A DNA stretch of 44,929 nucleotides from JBHWPB01 sp043424675 (GTDB lineage: Bacteria; Bacillota; Bacilli; Lactobacillales; Carnobacteriaceae_A), in contig JBHWPB010000113.1 in the NCBI GenBank assembly GCA_043424675.1, positions 1 through 44,929 of the forward strand. The letters are read 5' to 3'. Positions 32,683-40,913 of this stretch are shown in pieces (positions within the stretch are counted from its first letter, which is position 1; each line of letters opens with the position of its first letter). The notes under the pieces were generated by a model, which had not been told where the DNA came from, searched no databases, and was given only the letters and a program-made list of their open reading frames with translations. The translations under genes and the position numbers were made by a program.

Positions 32683-34041
32683 CTAAACGACGCCTATTTC
32701 TTTTTCAATACGTGCCGCAATTCGTTCTGCATATTCCAAGGCCGTTTCTTCTGTCGGTCCCTCAACCATCACACGCAGTAAATCTTCTGTTCCGCTTGGA
32801 CGGACGAGGACGCGTCCGTCACTGCCTAACTCTGCCTCGACTTCATCGATAACCTCTGTGATCGCTTCATTCTCAAGCGCTGTATATTTTCTCTTTCCTT
32901 CAACTTTAACGTTGATTAATTCTTGCGGGTAAAGCGTGATCTCCCCTGCAAGTTCTGAGAGAGGTTTCCCTGTTTCCTGCATCACTTCCAGTAATTGAAT
33001 TCCAGTCAAGAGACCATCGCCTGTCGTGTGATACTCATTGAAGACGATGTGACCGGATTGTTCTCCTCCGAAGTTATAGCCATTTTTTCGCATCTCTTCG
33101 ACGACATAACGGTCGCCTACTTTTGTTTTAACGGTTTGAATGCCTACTTCTTCAAAAGCTTTATAGAGTCCGATGTTACTCATGACCGTTGTGACAACCG
33201 TATCTTGTTTCAGGCGCTCTTTCTCATGAAGCGCTCTTCCGCAAATATACATGATCTTATCGCCATCAACGATATCTCCATTTTCATCCACTGCAATCAC
33301 GCGGTCGCCATCGCCGTCAAAGGCCAGTCCGACATCGGCACCACTTTCGACCACAACTTCTCCCATACCTCCAGGGTTCGTGCTTCCGGCATTTTCATTG
33401 ATGTTTAAGCCGTCAGGTTCGCCATTGATCACTTCAAAGTCGGTCTCTAAATCAGCGAACAAGCGGTTTAACAAAGGCGATGCGGCACCGTTTGCTGCGT
33501 CTAGAACGACTGAAATATCTGATAAAGAGTTGTCAACCGTCTGCGTTAAAAACTGCGTATACTTCCAGACGCCCTCCTTATAATCTTCTACTATACCCAA
33601 ACCTTCTGTACTCGGACGGTCTAGAGTATCTTCTTCATGCAGCAGTGCTTCAATCTCCTCTTCTTGTTCGTCGGACAATTTATAACCGTCTGAACCGATA
33701 AACTTGATTCCATTATCTGGCGCGGGATTGTGTGACGCTGAAATCATGATACCAGCCACTGCTCCTTGCACACGGGTCAAGTAAGCCAGACCTGGTGTGG
33801 TTAACACACCGACGCGCATCACGTTGACCCCAACAGACAATATTCCTGAAATTAAAGCATACTCAAGCATCTGACCTGAAATACGGGTGTCTCTGGCGAC
33901 AAGAATTTGCGGTGTCCCGCTTCCTTCATATTCTTTCGCGAGCACATTCCCGCCGTATCTGCCCAGTTTGAAGGCAAGCTCGGGCGAAAGTTCTTTATTC
34001 GCTACTCCTCTGACCCCATCCGTTCCAAAATATTTAACCAT
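32683..34041 (-). CDS. glmM: phosphoglucosamine mutase
   Basis: Converts glucosamine-6-phosphate to glucosamine-1-phosphate for peptidoglycan. N-terminal YFGTDGVRGVAN, the phosphoserine loop ISASHNPAPDNG with the active Ser near residue 100, the metal loop DGDGDR near 240, and the C-terminal phosphate loop RPSGTEDLLRV. The ATG at 34041 is preferred (AAAGGAG 7 nt upstream) over the in-frame TTG at 34047; 452 aa. Last gene of the conserved cdaA-cdaR-glmM set; GlmM is known to bind and restrain CdaA in several Firmicutes. Confidence 0.96.
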   Translation of the reverse strand: MVKYFGTDGVRGVANKELSPELAFKLGRYGGNVLAKEYEGSGTPQILVARDTRISGQMLEYALISGILSVGVNVMRVGVLTTPGLAYLTRVQGAVAGIMISASHNPAPDNGIKFIGSDGYKLSDEQEEEIEALLHEEDTLDRPSTEGLGIVEDYKEGVWKYTQFLTQTVDNSLSDISVVLDAANGAASPLLNRLFADLETDFEVINGEPDGLNINENAGSTNPGGMGEVVVESGADVGLAFDGDGDRVIAVDENGDIVDGDKIMYICGRALHEKERLKQDTVVTTVMSNIGLYKAFEEVGIQTVKTKVGDRYVVEEMRKNGYNFGGEQSGHIVFNEYHTTGDGLLTGIQLLEVMQETGKPLSELAGEITLYPQELINVKVEGKRKYTALENEAITEVIDEVEAELGSDGRVLVRPSGTEDLLRVMVEGPTEETALEYAERIAARIEKEIGVV

Positions 34042-34101
34042 TTTCAAACTCCTTTAAATGTAATTCACAATTTTTTCTAGCAACATCGCTATCGTTATTC
34101 T

Positions 34102-35388
34102 TTATTCCGTTGTATTATTTTCAGCATTTCCATTTGGTGGATCCGTCTCATTTGCGGTATCCATCTCTTCAGACTCTACATTCGTTCCAACATCTTCTGT
34201 CGCCGCATTTTCATCTGGCGTGTCATTACTGGTATCACTGCCAGGATTAGTTGTATTGTTATTCGAATTATTAGTGTTATCCGTATCATCGTTACCATCA
34301 GAATTATTTCCGCTGGTATCGTTCTCAGCCTCGGCTTCGGCCTTTGACTCTGACTCCTCTTCTTCTGTAGTGTCCGTCGCATCCGTATCACCCGATGCTG
34401 TGGTCGCATCTGCATCAGATCCTTCAACCTCTATGATAACCGATACGGTCTCCATATTGGCTTCGCTGATATCGTTATAAGTTCCAATAGGCACCTCGAG
34501 CTGTGTATCTTCTTCTATTCCTGAAAGATCAACCTCAATTGGCCAAGCTTCAATTTCTGCAAGCCTTTCATTCGGTCCAAATATAGTGATCTCTTCAGCC
34601 TGACCCTCTGCAAAGGAAACATTATAGGTGTAATCCTCGTTGGCCTCACCGACCTCCTCTAACGTGAGAGGGACTGTTTTCGATGGCATCTCTACAGGGA
34701 TAAAGATGTTCACTTCGCTCGGTTCAACAGAGACATCCAGCAACTCCCCGTTTTGATCTGTAACCACCACAGGCAGGGACATATTGATGCTGTCGGTATA
34801 TTCTCCCTCTCCCGAAGGAACAACCACTTGGACAGAGTCAATATTAGCCATAGCCGTCGCACTCCCTGTGACGAGCACTTCGGTCTGAGAGAGTTCCGGC
34901 TCCCCGACAGTATAGCCCGCGGCCACGTCCTCTTCATTAAACACCACTGAAAGGTTGTAGGACAGCGCAACTTTCTCCTCGATGGTAACCGTCACTGTCA
35001 TGGGATCGATGCGATATTCTATCTGATTCGATAAATCATCAATATATAATTCAATTTCATGTACACCCAGCCCTAACGCATTCAGATCAGGCGTTTCTAC
35101 GGTCACATTTTGTGTAGCGAGGGTCTGCAGGATGAGGGATTGTGGTCCTCTCAAGCGAACTTCAGCTGATTCCGGAATACCCGAAACATAATACTGATCG
35201 CGGTCTACATTGATATTGATCGGGACATCTTCTAGAACTTCCACCCCCGTGATACTCGCTCCATCGCCGGGGTTGGTCGACTGCACGCGCTGAGAATTTT
35301 CATAATTCACAAACACAAAAAGCAGAAGGGCCATCGCAAAGGCGATAATCCGCATGCCCCATAAGTTTTCTCCTGAATCATTTCTCAT
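34102..35388 (-). CDS. cdaR: CdaA regulator CdaR (YbbR-domain protein) with long acidic tail
   Basis: A membrane-anchored extracytoplasmic regulator of the c-di-AMP cyclase CdaA. One N-terminal membrane segment (about residues 13-29), then repeated YbbR domains to about residue 325, then an unusual tail of about 100 residues made almost only of Asp, Glu, Asn, Ser, Thr and Gly, which is low-complexity and acidic. The ATG at 35388 (GGGGG 8 nt upstream, overlapping the cdaA stop by 11 nt) is preferred over upstream in-frame ATGs; 428 aa. The tail could sit in or near the cell wall. Confidence 0.88.
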   Translation of the reverse strand: MRNDSGENLWGMRIIAFAMALLLFVFVNYENSQRVQSTNPGDGASITGVEVLEDVPININVDRDQYYVSGIPESAEVRLRGPQSLILQTLATQNVTVETPDLNALGLGVHEIELYIDDLSNQIEYRIDPMTVTVTIEEKVALSYNLSVVFNEEDVAAGYTVGEPELSQTEVLVTGSATAMANIDSVQVVVPSGEGEYTDSINMSLPVVVTDQNGELLDVSVEPSEVNIFIPVEMPSKTVPLTLEEVGEANEDYTYNVSFAEGQAEEITIFGPNERLAEIEAWPIEVDLSGIEEDTQLEVPIGTYNDISEANMETVSVIIEVEGSDADATTASGDTDATDTTEEEESESKAEAEAENDTSGNNSDGNDDTDNTNNSNNNTTNPGSDTSNDTPDENAATEDVGTNVESEEMDTANETDPPNGNAENNTTE

Positions 35389-36229
35389 CTTCGCTGCCCC
35401 CTTCGAACCATCCATTGATGTTAGCCATGAGGTCTTCAAAGAAATTTTCCTCTTCTTCTTCCGGCACTAATTCATTAATCAAGTAGTCATACAAATCTTC
35501 TTGGTTCAACTCCGTTAAGATATTACCGCTTTTCGTCACACTCACACCGCCCGTTTCTTCAGAAACGACCACTGTGATAGCATCCGTGACCTCACTCAAT
35601 CCGATCGCCGCTCGGTGGCGGGTTCCCAATCGTTTGGGAATAGTCGGACTTTCACTTAAGGGCAGATAGCTGGAGGCTGAGGCGACTTCCATGTCTTTTA
35701 TAATCACCGCTCCATCATGCAAAGGGGCGTTCGGTATAAAGATATTGATCAAAAGTTCCGAACTGATCTCGGAACCCAAAGGCACCCCTGTTTTAATGTA
35801 TTCTTGTAAATCGACTTCTTTTTCGATCGCAATCAGGGCTCCTATCTTACGCTTGCCCATGTACTGCGTAGCTTCAATAATCTCTTCCACCAAGTAAATA
35901 TTGGGGTCCCTTCCTTTTTGTCGGTTAAAGACGCTGCCTCTTCCTAAGTGTTCCAGAGCACGTCTGAGTTCTGGCTGAAATATAACAATCAGCGCTATGG
36001 CCGCCCATTGAATGACGAAATCCACAATATATTCTGTCGTTTGAAACTGCAGGAATGAACTGACGAATTTCACCAGTAAAATAAAACCTACACCTTTTAA
36101 GATATGTGTCACCCGCGAATTGCGCGTGATTTTCAGCAATTGGTACATAAACACTGTAACAATCGCGATATCTATGACATTTATTACTGTACGGATAGAC
36201 CATAGATTGTTCCAATCCCAATCTAGCAA
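35378..36229 (-). CDS. cdaA: diadenylate cyclase CdaA
   Basis: Makes cyclic di-AMP, which controls potassium and osmotic balance. Three N-terminal membrane segments (about 13-85) precede the DAC domain, with the catalytic motifs LHDGAVII (near 172) and GTRHRAAIG (near 205), both intact. 283 aa. The start is TTG at 36229, with AAGGAGG 7 nt upstream. First gene of the cdaA-cdaR-glmM operon; an extended -10 promoter candidate is about 35 nt upstream. Confidence 0.96.
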   Translation of the reverse strand: MLDWDWNNLWSIRTVINVIDIAIVTVFMYQLLKITRNSRVTHILKGVGFILLVKFVSSFLQFQTTEYIVDFVIQWAAIALIVIFQPELRRALEHLGRGSVFNRQKGRDPNIYLVEEIIEATQYMGKRKIGALIAIEKEVDLQEYIKTGVPLGSEISSELLINIFIPNAPLHDGAVIIKDMEVASASSYLPLSESPTIPKRLGTRHRAAIGLSEVTDAITVVVSEETGGVSVTKSGNILTELNQEDLYDYLINELVPEEEEENFFEDLMANINGWFEGGSEDEK

Positions 36230-36262
36230 TTAAAGTCCTCCTTACCTAAATTTATATACCCC

Positions 36263-36271
36263 AGTATACCA
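36263..36271 (-). promoter_or_regulatory. extended -10 of the cdaA promoter
   Basis: Minus strand TGGTATACT, i.e. TATACT with an upstream TGn. The -35 is poor (TTAAGG at 18 nt), as is common for extended -10 promoters. Confidence 0.45.
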
Positions 36272-36487
36272 TATCTAACCTTTTCTCCTTAATTAATCCT
36301 AGTATTTTTTTAGTCACTTTTTATAAATCAGACGTTTGGAGGATGAAGCAGAGTACGTCATGCGCACGGAAGCTTTTAATCTTACAAGAATCCTACAAGC
36401 ATTGTTGAAGGGGTAACAGGCTTTAAAGACAAGAAGTTCTGGCTCTTGCTCTACAAATAATTTTATTTTAGAGGGTAACTCCTTTCG

Positions 36488-36514
36488 CTCTCCAAATTAA
36501 ATTAATTTGGAGAG
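36488..36514. repeat. perfect 12-bp inverted repeat
   Basis: CTCTCCAAATTA - 3 nt - TAATTTGGAGAG. There is no T-run on either side, so it is not a standard terminator. It lies 130 nt upstream of the esterase start. Could be an operator or an RNA hairpin. Confidence 0.5.
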
Positions 36515-36642
36515 GTTCCGATGGGATGGTTTCAACATCTAATTTTTCAAGCGTAGGTCGTGAAGGCAGGAGTACTTTACTATATTTTCAAGTCTAAAGC
36601 AGGTATACTTAAACTAGAAATAAAGGAAAAGGAGGAGCGACT

Positions 36643-37416
36643 ATGCACTTTGAAGAGAGAAATCATTATAGCAGCCACCTTAACCGCAATATGGCCTTTA
36701 ATCGATATGGGCATACTGGCAAACCTGTGATTGCCTTTCCTTCTTCTGGCGGAAGCCATACGGAATATGCAGATTATCAAATGGTTAAAACCTTAGACGC
36801 TTTTATTGAACACGGTATGATTCAAATTTTCACTCCTGAAAGCAACGATCGCGATTCTTGGATGAATCCTAGAAAAACTCCCCGAGAAAAAGCAGAAGCT
36901 CATAACGCCTATGACCGTTATATTATCAGCGAGTTTATCCCTGCCGTCAAGCATATGACAGGCTGGATGGACCCGATGATAGCGACGGGGGTAAGTATGG
37001 GAGCCTATCACGCTATGAATTTCGGCCTGCGTCACCCAGACGTTTTTGATACGGTGATTGCTCAGAGTGGAATCTATGATATTTCCTATCTGGTTGGCGA
37101 CTATGGAGATGATTTTTCTGTCTATGAAAACTCTCCGATTGAATTTCTCAGCGGGATGAAAGACAGCTGGTTTTTAGAAAAATATCGTCAGAATGATTAC
37201 GCGGTTGTGGTTGGCCAAGGCAACTGGGAATACCCACACATTGAACAGACGAGACGCTTAGAGCAGGTCTTTGATGAAAAAGGTATTCCTGCTTGGTTTG
37301 ACTACTGGGGGACGGATGCTGAACATGATTGGGCATGGTGGCGTCACCAGCTCTATTACTTCTTCAATGAACTCCGCCTCCAAGATAAGTTACCCGAAAG
37401 TAGTCTGACGAGATAG
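36643..37416 (+). CDS. alpha/beta-hydrolase, esterase family
   Basis: A 257-aa hydrolase with the nucleophile elbow GVSMGA (near residue 116, Ser nucleophile) and a C-terminal His in DAEHDW near 227, consistent with a Ser-Asp-His triad; the Asp may be in WGTDAEH or nearby. It resembles the uncharacterised esterase group that includes esterase-D-like bacterial proteins. AAGGAGG is close to the ATG. Monocistronic, with a strong terminator. Substrate unknown. Confidence 0.75.
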   Translation: MHFEERNHYSSHLNRNMAFNRYGHTGKPVIAFPSSGGSHTEYADYQMVKTLDAFIEHGMIQIFTPESNDRDSWMNPRKTPREKAEAHNAYDRYIISEFIPAVKHMTGWMDPMIATGVSMGAYHAMNFGLRHPDVFDTVIAQSGIYDISYLVGDYGDDFSVYENSPIEFLSGMKDSWFLEKYRQNDYAVVVGQGNWEYPHIEQTRRLEQVFDEKGIPAWFDYWGTDAEHDWAWWRHQLYYFFNELRLQDKLPESSLTR

Positions 37417-37443
37417 CGTGCGACAACAAAGGATTGAACGCCT

Positions 37444-37490
37444 CCCCAAGCAAGTTAGCATGAAAAATCTAACTTGCTTGGGGTTTATTT
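37444..37490 (+). terminator. esterase gene terminator
   Basis: Perfect 15-bp stem (37444-37458 / 37469-37483), 10-nt loop, T-rich tail. Confidence 0.9.
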
Positions 37491-37564
37491 CTGCTTTTGA
37501 AAATCTTGTTAGTTTTGAAAAGTGGAATTGTTTTCTATAATAGGGCTATGAAGGAGTCGATAAG

Positions 37565-38446
37565 ATGAAATATTTCGATGAAGCTTTTGGTACTGAAGAA
37601 CAACCTCTAGAAAAAGATCGTTATATACTGGTACGGGCTGAGCCTTGCCCCTATGCGCAGCGCCCAGCTATCGCACGAGAGCTTTTGGGATTAGAAGACA
37701 CCATCGACCTCGTTACCGTCAACCCGGTCAACACAGAAAACGGCTGGTCTTTCTCTTACGGCAGACAAGACACCGCCCCTGTTTTTGACGCAGCATATGT
37801 TTCTGAAATTTATAAAGAGTCGCATCCTGACTATGAAGGACCCTATGCTGTCCCTCTTTTGGCAGATAAAATCAACAAGAAAGTGGTCCGCAAAGAGTCT
37901 ATAGATATTCTCCGTGATTTTACAACCGCTTTTTCTGACTTCCACGCTGAAGGAGCCCCCAACCTCTACCCCCAAGCGTTACAAGACAAGATCGATCGCT
38001 GGAACACTATAATCACGGATCGTCTGCTGACCGACATCTATCGTATGGGACACACCGAGGATCAAGAGGAATACGACCAAGCTTTCGACCGGTATTTTGA
38101 CTTTCTCGACCAAATGGAAGAACGTCTCAGCGAAAACCGCTACTTCTTTGGCAGCCAGCTTACTGAGACCGATATCGTCCTCTTTACGCCGCTTGTCAGG
38201 TTAGATATCGCTTATTATCCTGTCTTTTCTGCCAATAAGCACCGTCTTGAAGATTATCTGCATCTTTCCGGCTACATGAGGGAACTTTTCCAGATTCCTG
38301 CTTTTAGAAAGACCACAAACTTTGAAGCGATTAAGAAAGGTTACTACACAGGAACAGGCGGCGCTTATGTCTACAGCCGTTCTATCGTGCCGAAAGGTCC
38401 TGACACCAGCCACTGGTACTTGCCGCATAACAGAAATCTTTTATGA
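37565..38446 (+). CDS. glutathionyl-hydroquinone reductase-like (Xi-class GST) protein
   Basis: A 293-aa two-domain protein: an N-terminal thioredoxin-like domain with CPYAQR (near residues 28-33) matching the CPWAHR catalytic motif of Xi-class GSTs (ECM4/YqjG), and a C-terminal helical domain with FFGSQLTETDIVLFTPLVR and YYTGTGG. The catalytic Cys is present. These enzymes remove glutathione from hydroquinones; since many Gram-positives lack glutathione, the thiol used here is unclear. Monocistronic. Confidence 0.82.
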   Translation: MKYFDEAFGTEEQPLEKDRYILVRAEPCPYAQRPAIARELLGLEDTIDLVTVNPVNTENGWSFSYGRQDTAPVFDAAYVSEIYKESHPDYEGPYAVPLLADKINKKVVRKESIDILRDFTTAFSDFHAEGAPNLYPQALQDKIDRWNTIITDRLLTDIYRMGHTEDQEEYDQAFDRYFDFLDQMEERLSENRYFFGSQLTETDIVLFTPLVRLDIAYYPVFSANKHRLEDYLHLSGYMRELFQIPAFRKTTNFEAIKKGYYTGTGGAYVYSRSIVPKGPDTSHWYLPHNRNLL

Positions 38447-38529
38447 GACAGAGAACGCTTGAGATGAGAAAGGTCGCAGGAGAGAAGCTGTGACAAAACT
38501 CTTTCTTCTCTTTAGTAAATAATTACACG

Positions 38530-38577
38530 AAGAACCCGCCTCTTTCTGAAAGGAAATCAGAGACAGACGGGTTCTTT
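38530..38577 (+). terminator. putative terminator of the GST-like gene
   Basis: A 9-bp outer stem (38530-38538 / 38568-38576) with weak inner pairing and a short T-rich end. Moderate support. Confidence 0.55.
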
Positions 38578-38628
38578 AGCATTCAACAGAAAACCCACTT
38601 GTTAATATTTTATCAATTTGTGTCTTTT

Positions 38629-38657
38629 TAGACAAAATTGTGGTATCTTTATAATAT
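38629..38657 (+). promoter_or_regulatory. putative promoter of the HAD-fold gene
   Basis: TAGACA (38629-38634), 17 nt, TAATAT (38652-38657), with an overlapping TATAAT two bases earlier. The leader is about 25 nt. Confidence 0.5.
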
Positions 38658-38686
38658 TATATTACAACTTGGAAAGAAGGAATGTT

Positions 38687-39502
38687 ATGGATAATGTATT
38701 ATTGATATCAGGTTTAGACGGCACGCTGCTCAACTCGAAAGGAGAGCTCTCGGAGGCGAATAGACAGGCTATTCTTTCCTTTCAGGCGGAAGGTGGCATC
38801 TTTACCATTGCCACCAGCCAGTCGGAGCATGTGCTGCTGCCTTTACTCGAAAAACTTCCTCTTTCCTTTCCACTTATCTTACATGACGGTGCGCTTCTCT
38901 TCGATCCTCTGGAGAAAAAACACATTAAAAATGGGCAGATTATACTGTCGTCTTCCCTCTTGAACCAACTCCTTAAACTCGTCCATGGCAACCCGATATC
39001 TACCCTTTTCTTCATTGGAAATGAGGTCTACACGACACACCGCGATCGGAATATCCGTCTTTTAGAAAAAAGAACGCAGTGTCGCGCTAAGCTTCTGGAG
39101 AAGTCGACCGACTTTTCGAAACTTATTAGAATCGTGCTCTTTTCCACTTTTGCTAAACTCCTCGACCAAATAAAAAAAGCGATCTTCCACCACAATATCG
39201 AATGCGAAGCTTACTTCACTCAAAACGACTGCCTCGAGATCCTGCCGCTTTATGTCAATAAAGGCAGAGCTCTCCAGGAGATCAGGCAACTCTACAATTT
39301 GGAGCATCGGAAAACATATACGATCGGGAATAATATCACCGATTTTTCTCTGTTTGAACTCTCAGATAGAAGCTATATCGTGAAAGATTGTCATCCCCGT
39401 CTCAGGCAGAAAAACTTTATCCAAACGGTATCCAATGACCAGCACGCTATCGCTCATATTGTCCAAGACATCCAGATAGAACCGTATAGTCTTTCCAGTT
39501 AA
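38687..39502 (+). CDS. Cof-type HAD-fold protein lacking the nucleophile Asp
   Basis: A 271-aa protein with the fold of Cof/sugar-phosphatase HAD enzymes: LLISGLDGTLLN (5-16), a Cof-type cap, LYVNKGRALQEI (with the conserved Lys) and IGNNITDFSLFE. The DxDGT motif reads G-L-D-G-T: Gly9 (codon GGT, 38711-38713) sits where the nucleophile Asp belongs. The GDxxND metal motif reads GNNITD. It is probably inactive as a phosphatase, or has a binding role. The ATG at 38687 (AAGGA 5-6 nt upstream) is preferred over the in-frame ATG at 38618. Confidence 0.8.
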   Translation: MDNVLLISGLDGTLLNSKGELSEANRQAILSFQAEGGIFTIATSQSEHVLLPLLEKLPLSFPLILHDGALLFDPLEKKHIKNGQIILSSSLLNQLLKLVHGNPISTLFFIGNEVYTTHRDRNIRLLEKRTQCRAKLLEKSTDFSKLIRIVLFSTFAKLLDQIKKAIFHHNIECEAYFTQNDCLEILPLYVNKGRALQEIRQLYNLEHRKTYTIGNNITDFSLFELSDRSYIVKDCHPRLRQKNFIQTVSNDQHAIAHIVQDIQIEPYSLSS

Positions 39503-39505
39503 ACG

Positions 39506-40114
39506 TTAGAAGGTAATGAGATTTTCAATCTGGTAAGAAGCAAAGGTTTCGACCGTCAGCATGGCATAGCCTTCCAGATCGATATCTTGCAGTTCAGGCA
39601 GAGTCAGAGAAGTAGTATTCCCGCCTAGTTCTTCCTTTAAGAAAACAATGTCATCAAGCAAGGTCTCCACTCCCAGACTGATCTCGTCCCAGTACTGGGC
39701 GACATAGAGCCTGCCCTTGACCATATGAGTCTCCATGACTCTTTTAATCTCTTCTTCTGGGCCCATCATCGTAATCATCAGAGAATCTGGGAGGGAATCG
39801 GCCTTGCCGTTATAGAGCGTTGCAAAATAGATATTCTCATGCTCATCGATATAATAGTCGACAAGCAGGCGGTAATTATCAGCGAGATCAGAATTGTCTT
39901 CCCGGCCGACATAGACGGTTTCTTTCTCGTCCATATACTGAGTGAAGTCTTCCAGGCTCTGCATCTCCTCCAGCTTAAAGTCGGCGGTCTCACTGGATAC
40001 TTCACCAACGTCTATCACGGCTTCCTCTTTCATTTCGACTTCATTGAGCTGTGTGCAGCCACTCAGGAGGAGGCCCAGGAGCACTGTCATTATAATAGGT
40101 AAGGATTTTTTCAT
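39506..40114 (-). CDS. lipoprotein of unknown function
   Basis: A 202-aa secreted lipoprotein: signal peptide with lipobox LSGC (about residues 17-20) and a mature part rich in Glu and Asp. I do not recognise a domain. It overlaps the stop of the truncated transporter gene by 4 nt (ATGA), so it may be expressed only by coupling, or it may have been the partner of the intact ancestor. No separate ribosome binding site is clear. Confidence 0.7.
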   Translation of the reverse strand: MKKSLPIIMTVLLGLLLSGCTQLNEVEMKEEAVIDVGEVSSETADFKLEEMQSLEDFTQYMDEKETVYVGREDNSDLADNYRLLVDYYIDEHENIYFATLYNGKADSLPDSLMITMMGPEEEIKRVMETHMVKGRLYVAQYWDEISLGVETLLDDIVFLKEELGGNTTSLTLPELQDIDLEGYAMLTVETFASYQIENLITF

Positions 40115-40509
40115 GTTCGATACTCGCTTTCTTCTCTTCTCTGGCGGATTGTTTTTGGCTTGATTTGGACAATAATCACTCCGGCTAAGATCAAAGCGGC
40201 TCCCGCCAGCATCTGTAGGGTAATCATTTCGTCTAACAAGAAATAAGAAAACATCATTCCGAAGATCGATTCTAAAGAGAGGAGAACCACGGTCTCTGTC
40301 TCTGTCGTATAGCGCTGAGCTGCTGTCTGCAACATGAAAGCAATCATCATGTTCACCGCACCGAGATAGAGAACAGACAGACTTCCGATCCCTTCCGCAA
40401 AAACGATGGGTCTCCCGATAAGGAGAGGGACGATTAAAGCAATCAACCCTGCCACTCCCATCTGGACGGTATTCAATAAACTAACTTGACTCTTACGTTT
40501 ACGTGACAA
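40111..40509 (-). pseudogene. C-terminal half of an EamA/DMT-family transporter
   Basis: 132 codons with four membrane segments matching the last four of a ten-segment EamA transporter, including YLGAVNMMIAFMLQTAAQRY and ESIFGMMFSYFLLDE. The N-terminal six segments are missing, and upstream there is only a 123-nt gap and then a gene on the other strand. The only early start is TTG at 40509 with poor spacing from AGGTG. Most likely a deletion remnant; a half-size functional protein cannot be excluded. Confidence 0.7.
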
Positions 40510-40576
40510 ACAAACACCTACCTAAAATATTTTTAAACTAACTTTCCGGCATCCGACTCTGACTGATGCGTATTCC

Positions 40577-40605
40577 TTGAATCTCGACAAAAGATCACTT
40601 AAATT
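40577..40605 (+). promoter_or_regulatory. weak candidate promoter of the 64-aa gene
   Basis: TTGAAT (40577-40582), 17 nt, TAAATT (40600-40605); each matches 4 of 6. Confidence 0.3.
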
Positions 40606-40632
40606 TAAAGCAATCTCGAGGAGGATGATAAT

Positions 40633-40827
40633 ATGAGTAAATTCGACGAATTAGAACAAAAAGTCAACCAAGTCGATCCTAAAATAGACCAAGATAAAGT
40701 GCAAGAAGTCGTCAAGCAGATTGAAGAGGCTCACGCCAATGGGGAAATCGCTGTAGACGAAAAAACAGCCTTAATCCGAGCTGCTAAAAACAAGCTGGGG
40801 GATAACATCGACTTTCACGGTGCTTGA
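40633..40827 (+). CDS. small acidic helical protein, unknown function
   Basis: A 64-aa protein with no membrane segment, no Cys or Trp, and a heptad-like helical pattern (FDELEQKVNQVD, VQEVVKQIEEAHANGEIAVD). GAGGAGG is 8 nt from the ATG, a very good site, so it is almost certainly translated. It has its own gap on both sides and a terminator downstream. I do not recognise the family. Confidence 0.75.
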   Translation: MSKFDELEQKVNQVDPKIDQDKVQEVVKQIEEAHANGEIAVDEKTALIRAAKNKLGDNIDFHGA

Positions 40828-40858
40828 CTCTTTTCTCTTCTCATCCCATATCCACACA

Positions 40859-40897
40859 AAGAAACTAAGACAAGGGGAAACTCTGTCTTAGTTTCTT
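40859..40897. terminator. terminator between the 64-aa gene and the HAD gene
   Basis: A 14-bp stem (40859-40872 / 40884-40897) with an 11-nt loop between converging genes. The pyrimidine-rich tail on the plus side is weak; it probably serves both directions. Confidence 0.65.
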
Positions 40898-40913
40898 CAT
40901 TCTGTAAAACACC

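Larger units (their letters stand above)
36230..36642. other. 413-nt gap between cdaA and the esterase gene
   Basis: Holds the cdaA promoter candidate (36263-36271), a perfect 12-bp hairpin (36488-36514) and a 26-codon open stretch ending at 36460 that lacks a start codon. I see no complete gene. Confidence 0.6.

Noticed and set aside
32995..33583. Plus-strand open frames inside glmM
   Set aside because: Antisense shadows of a well-supported conserved gene.
34176..34480. Open frames on both strands overlapping the cdaR tail
   Set aside because: They are shadows of the low-complexity acidic tail; no ribosome binding sites or family features.
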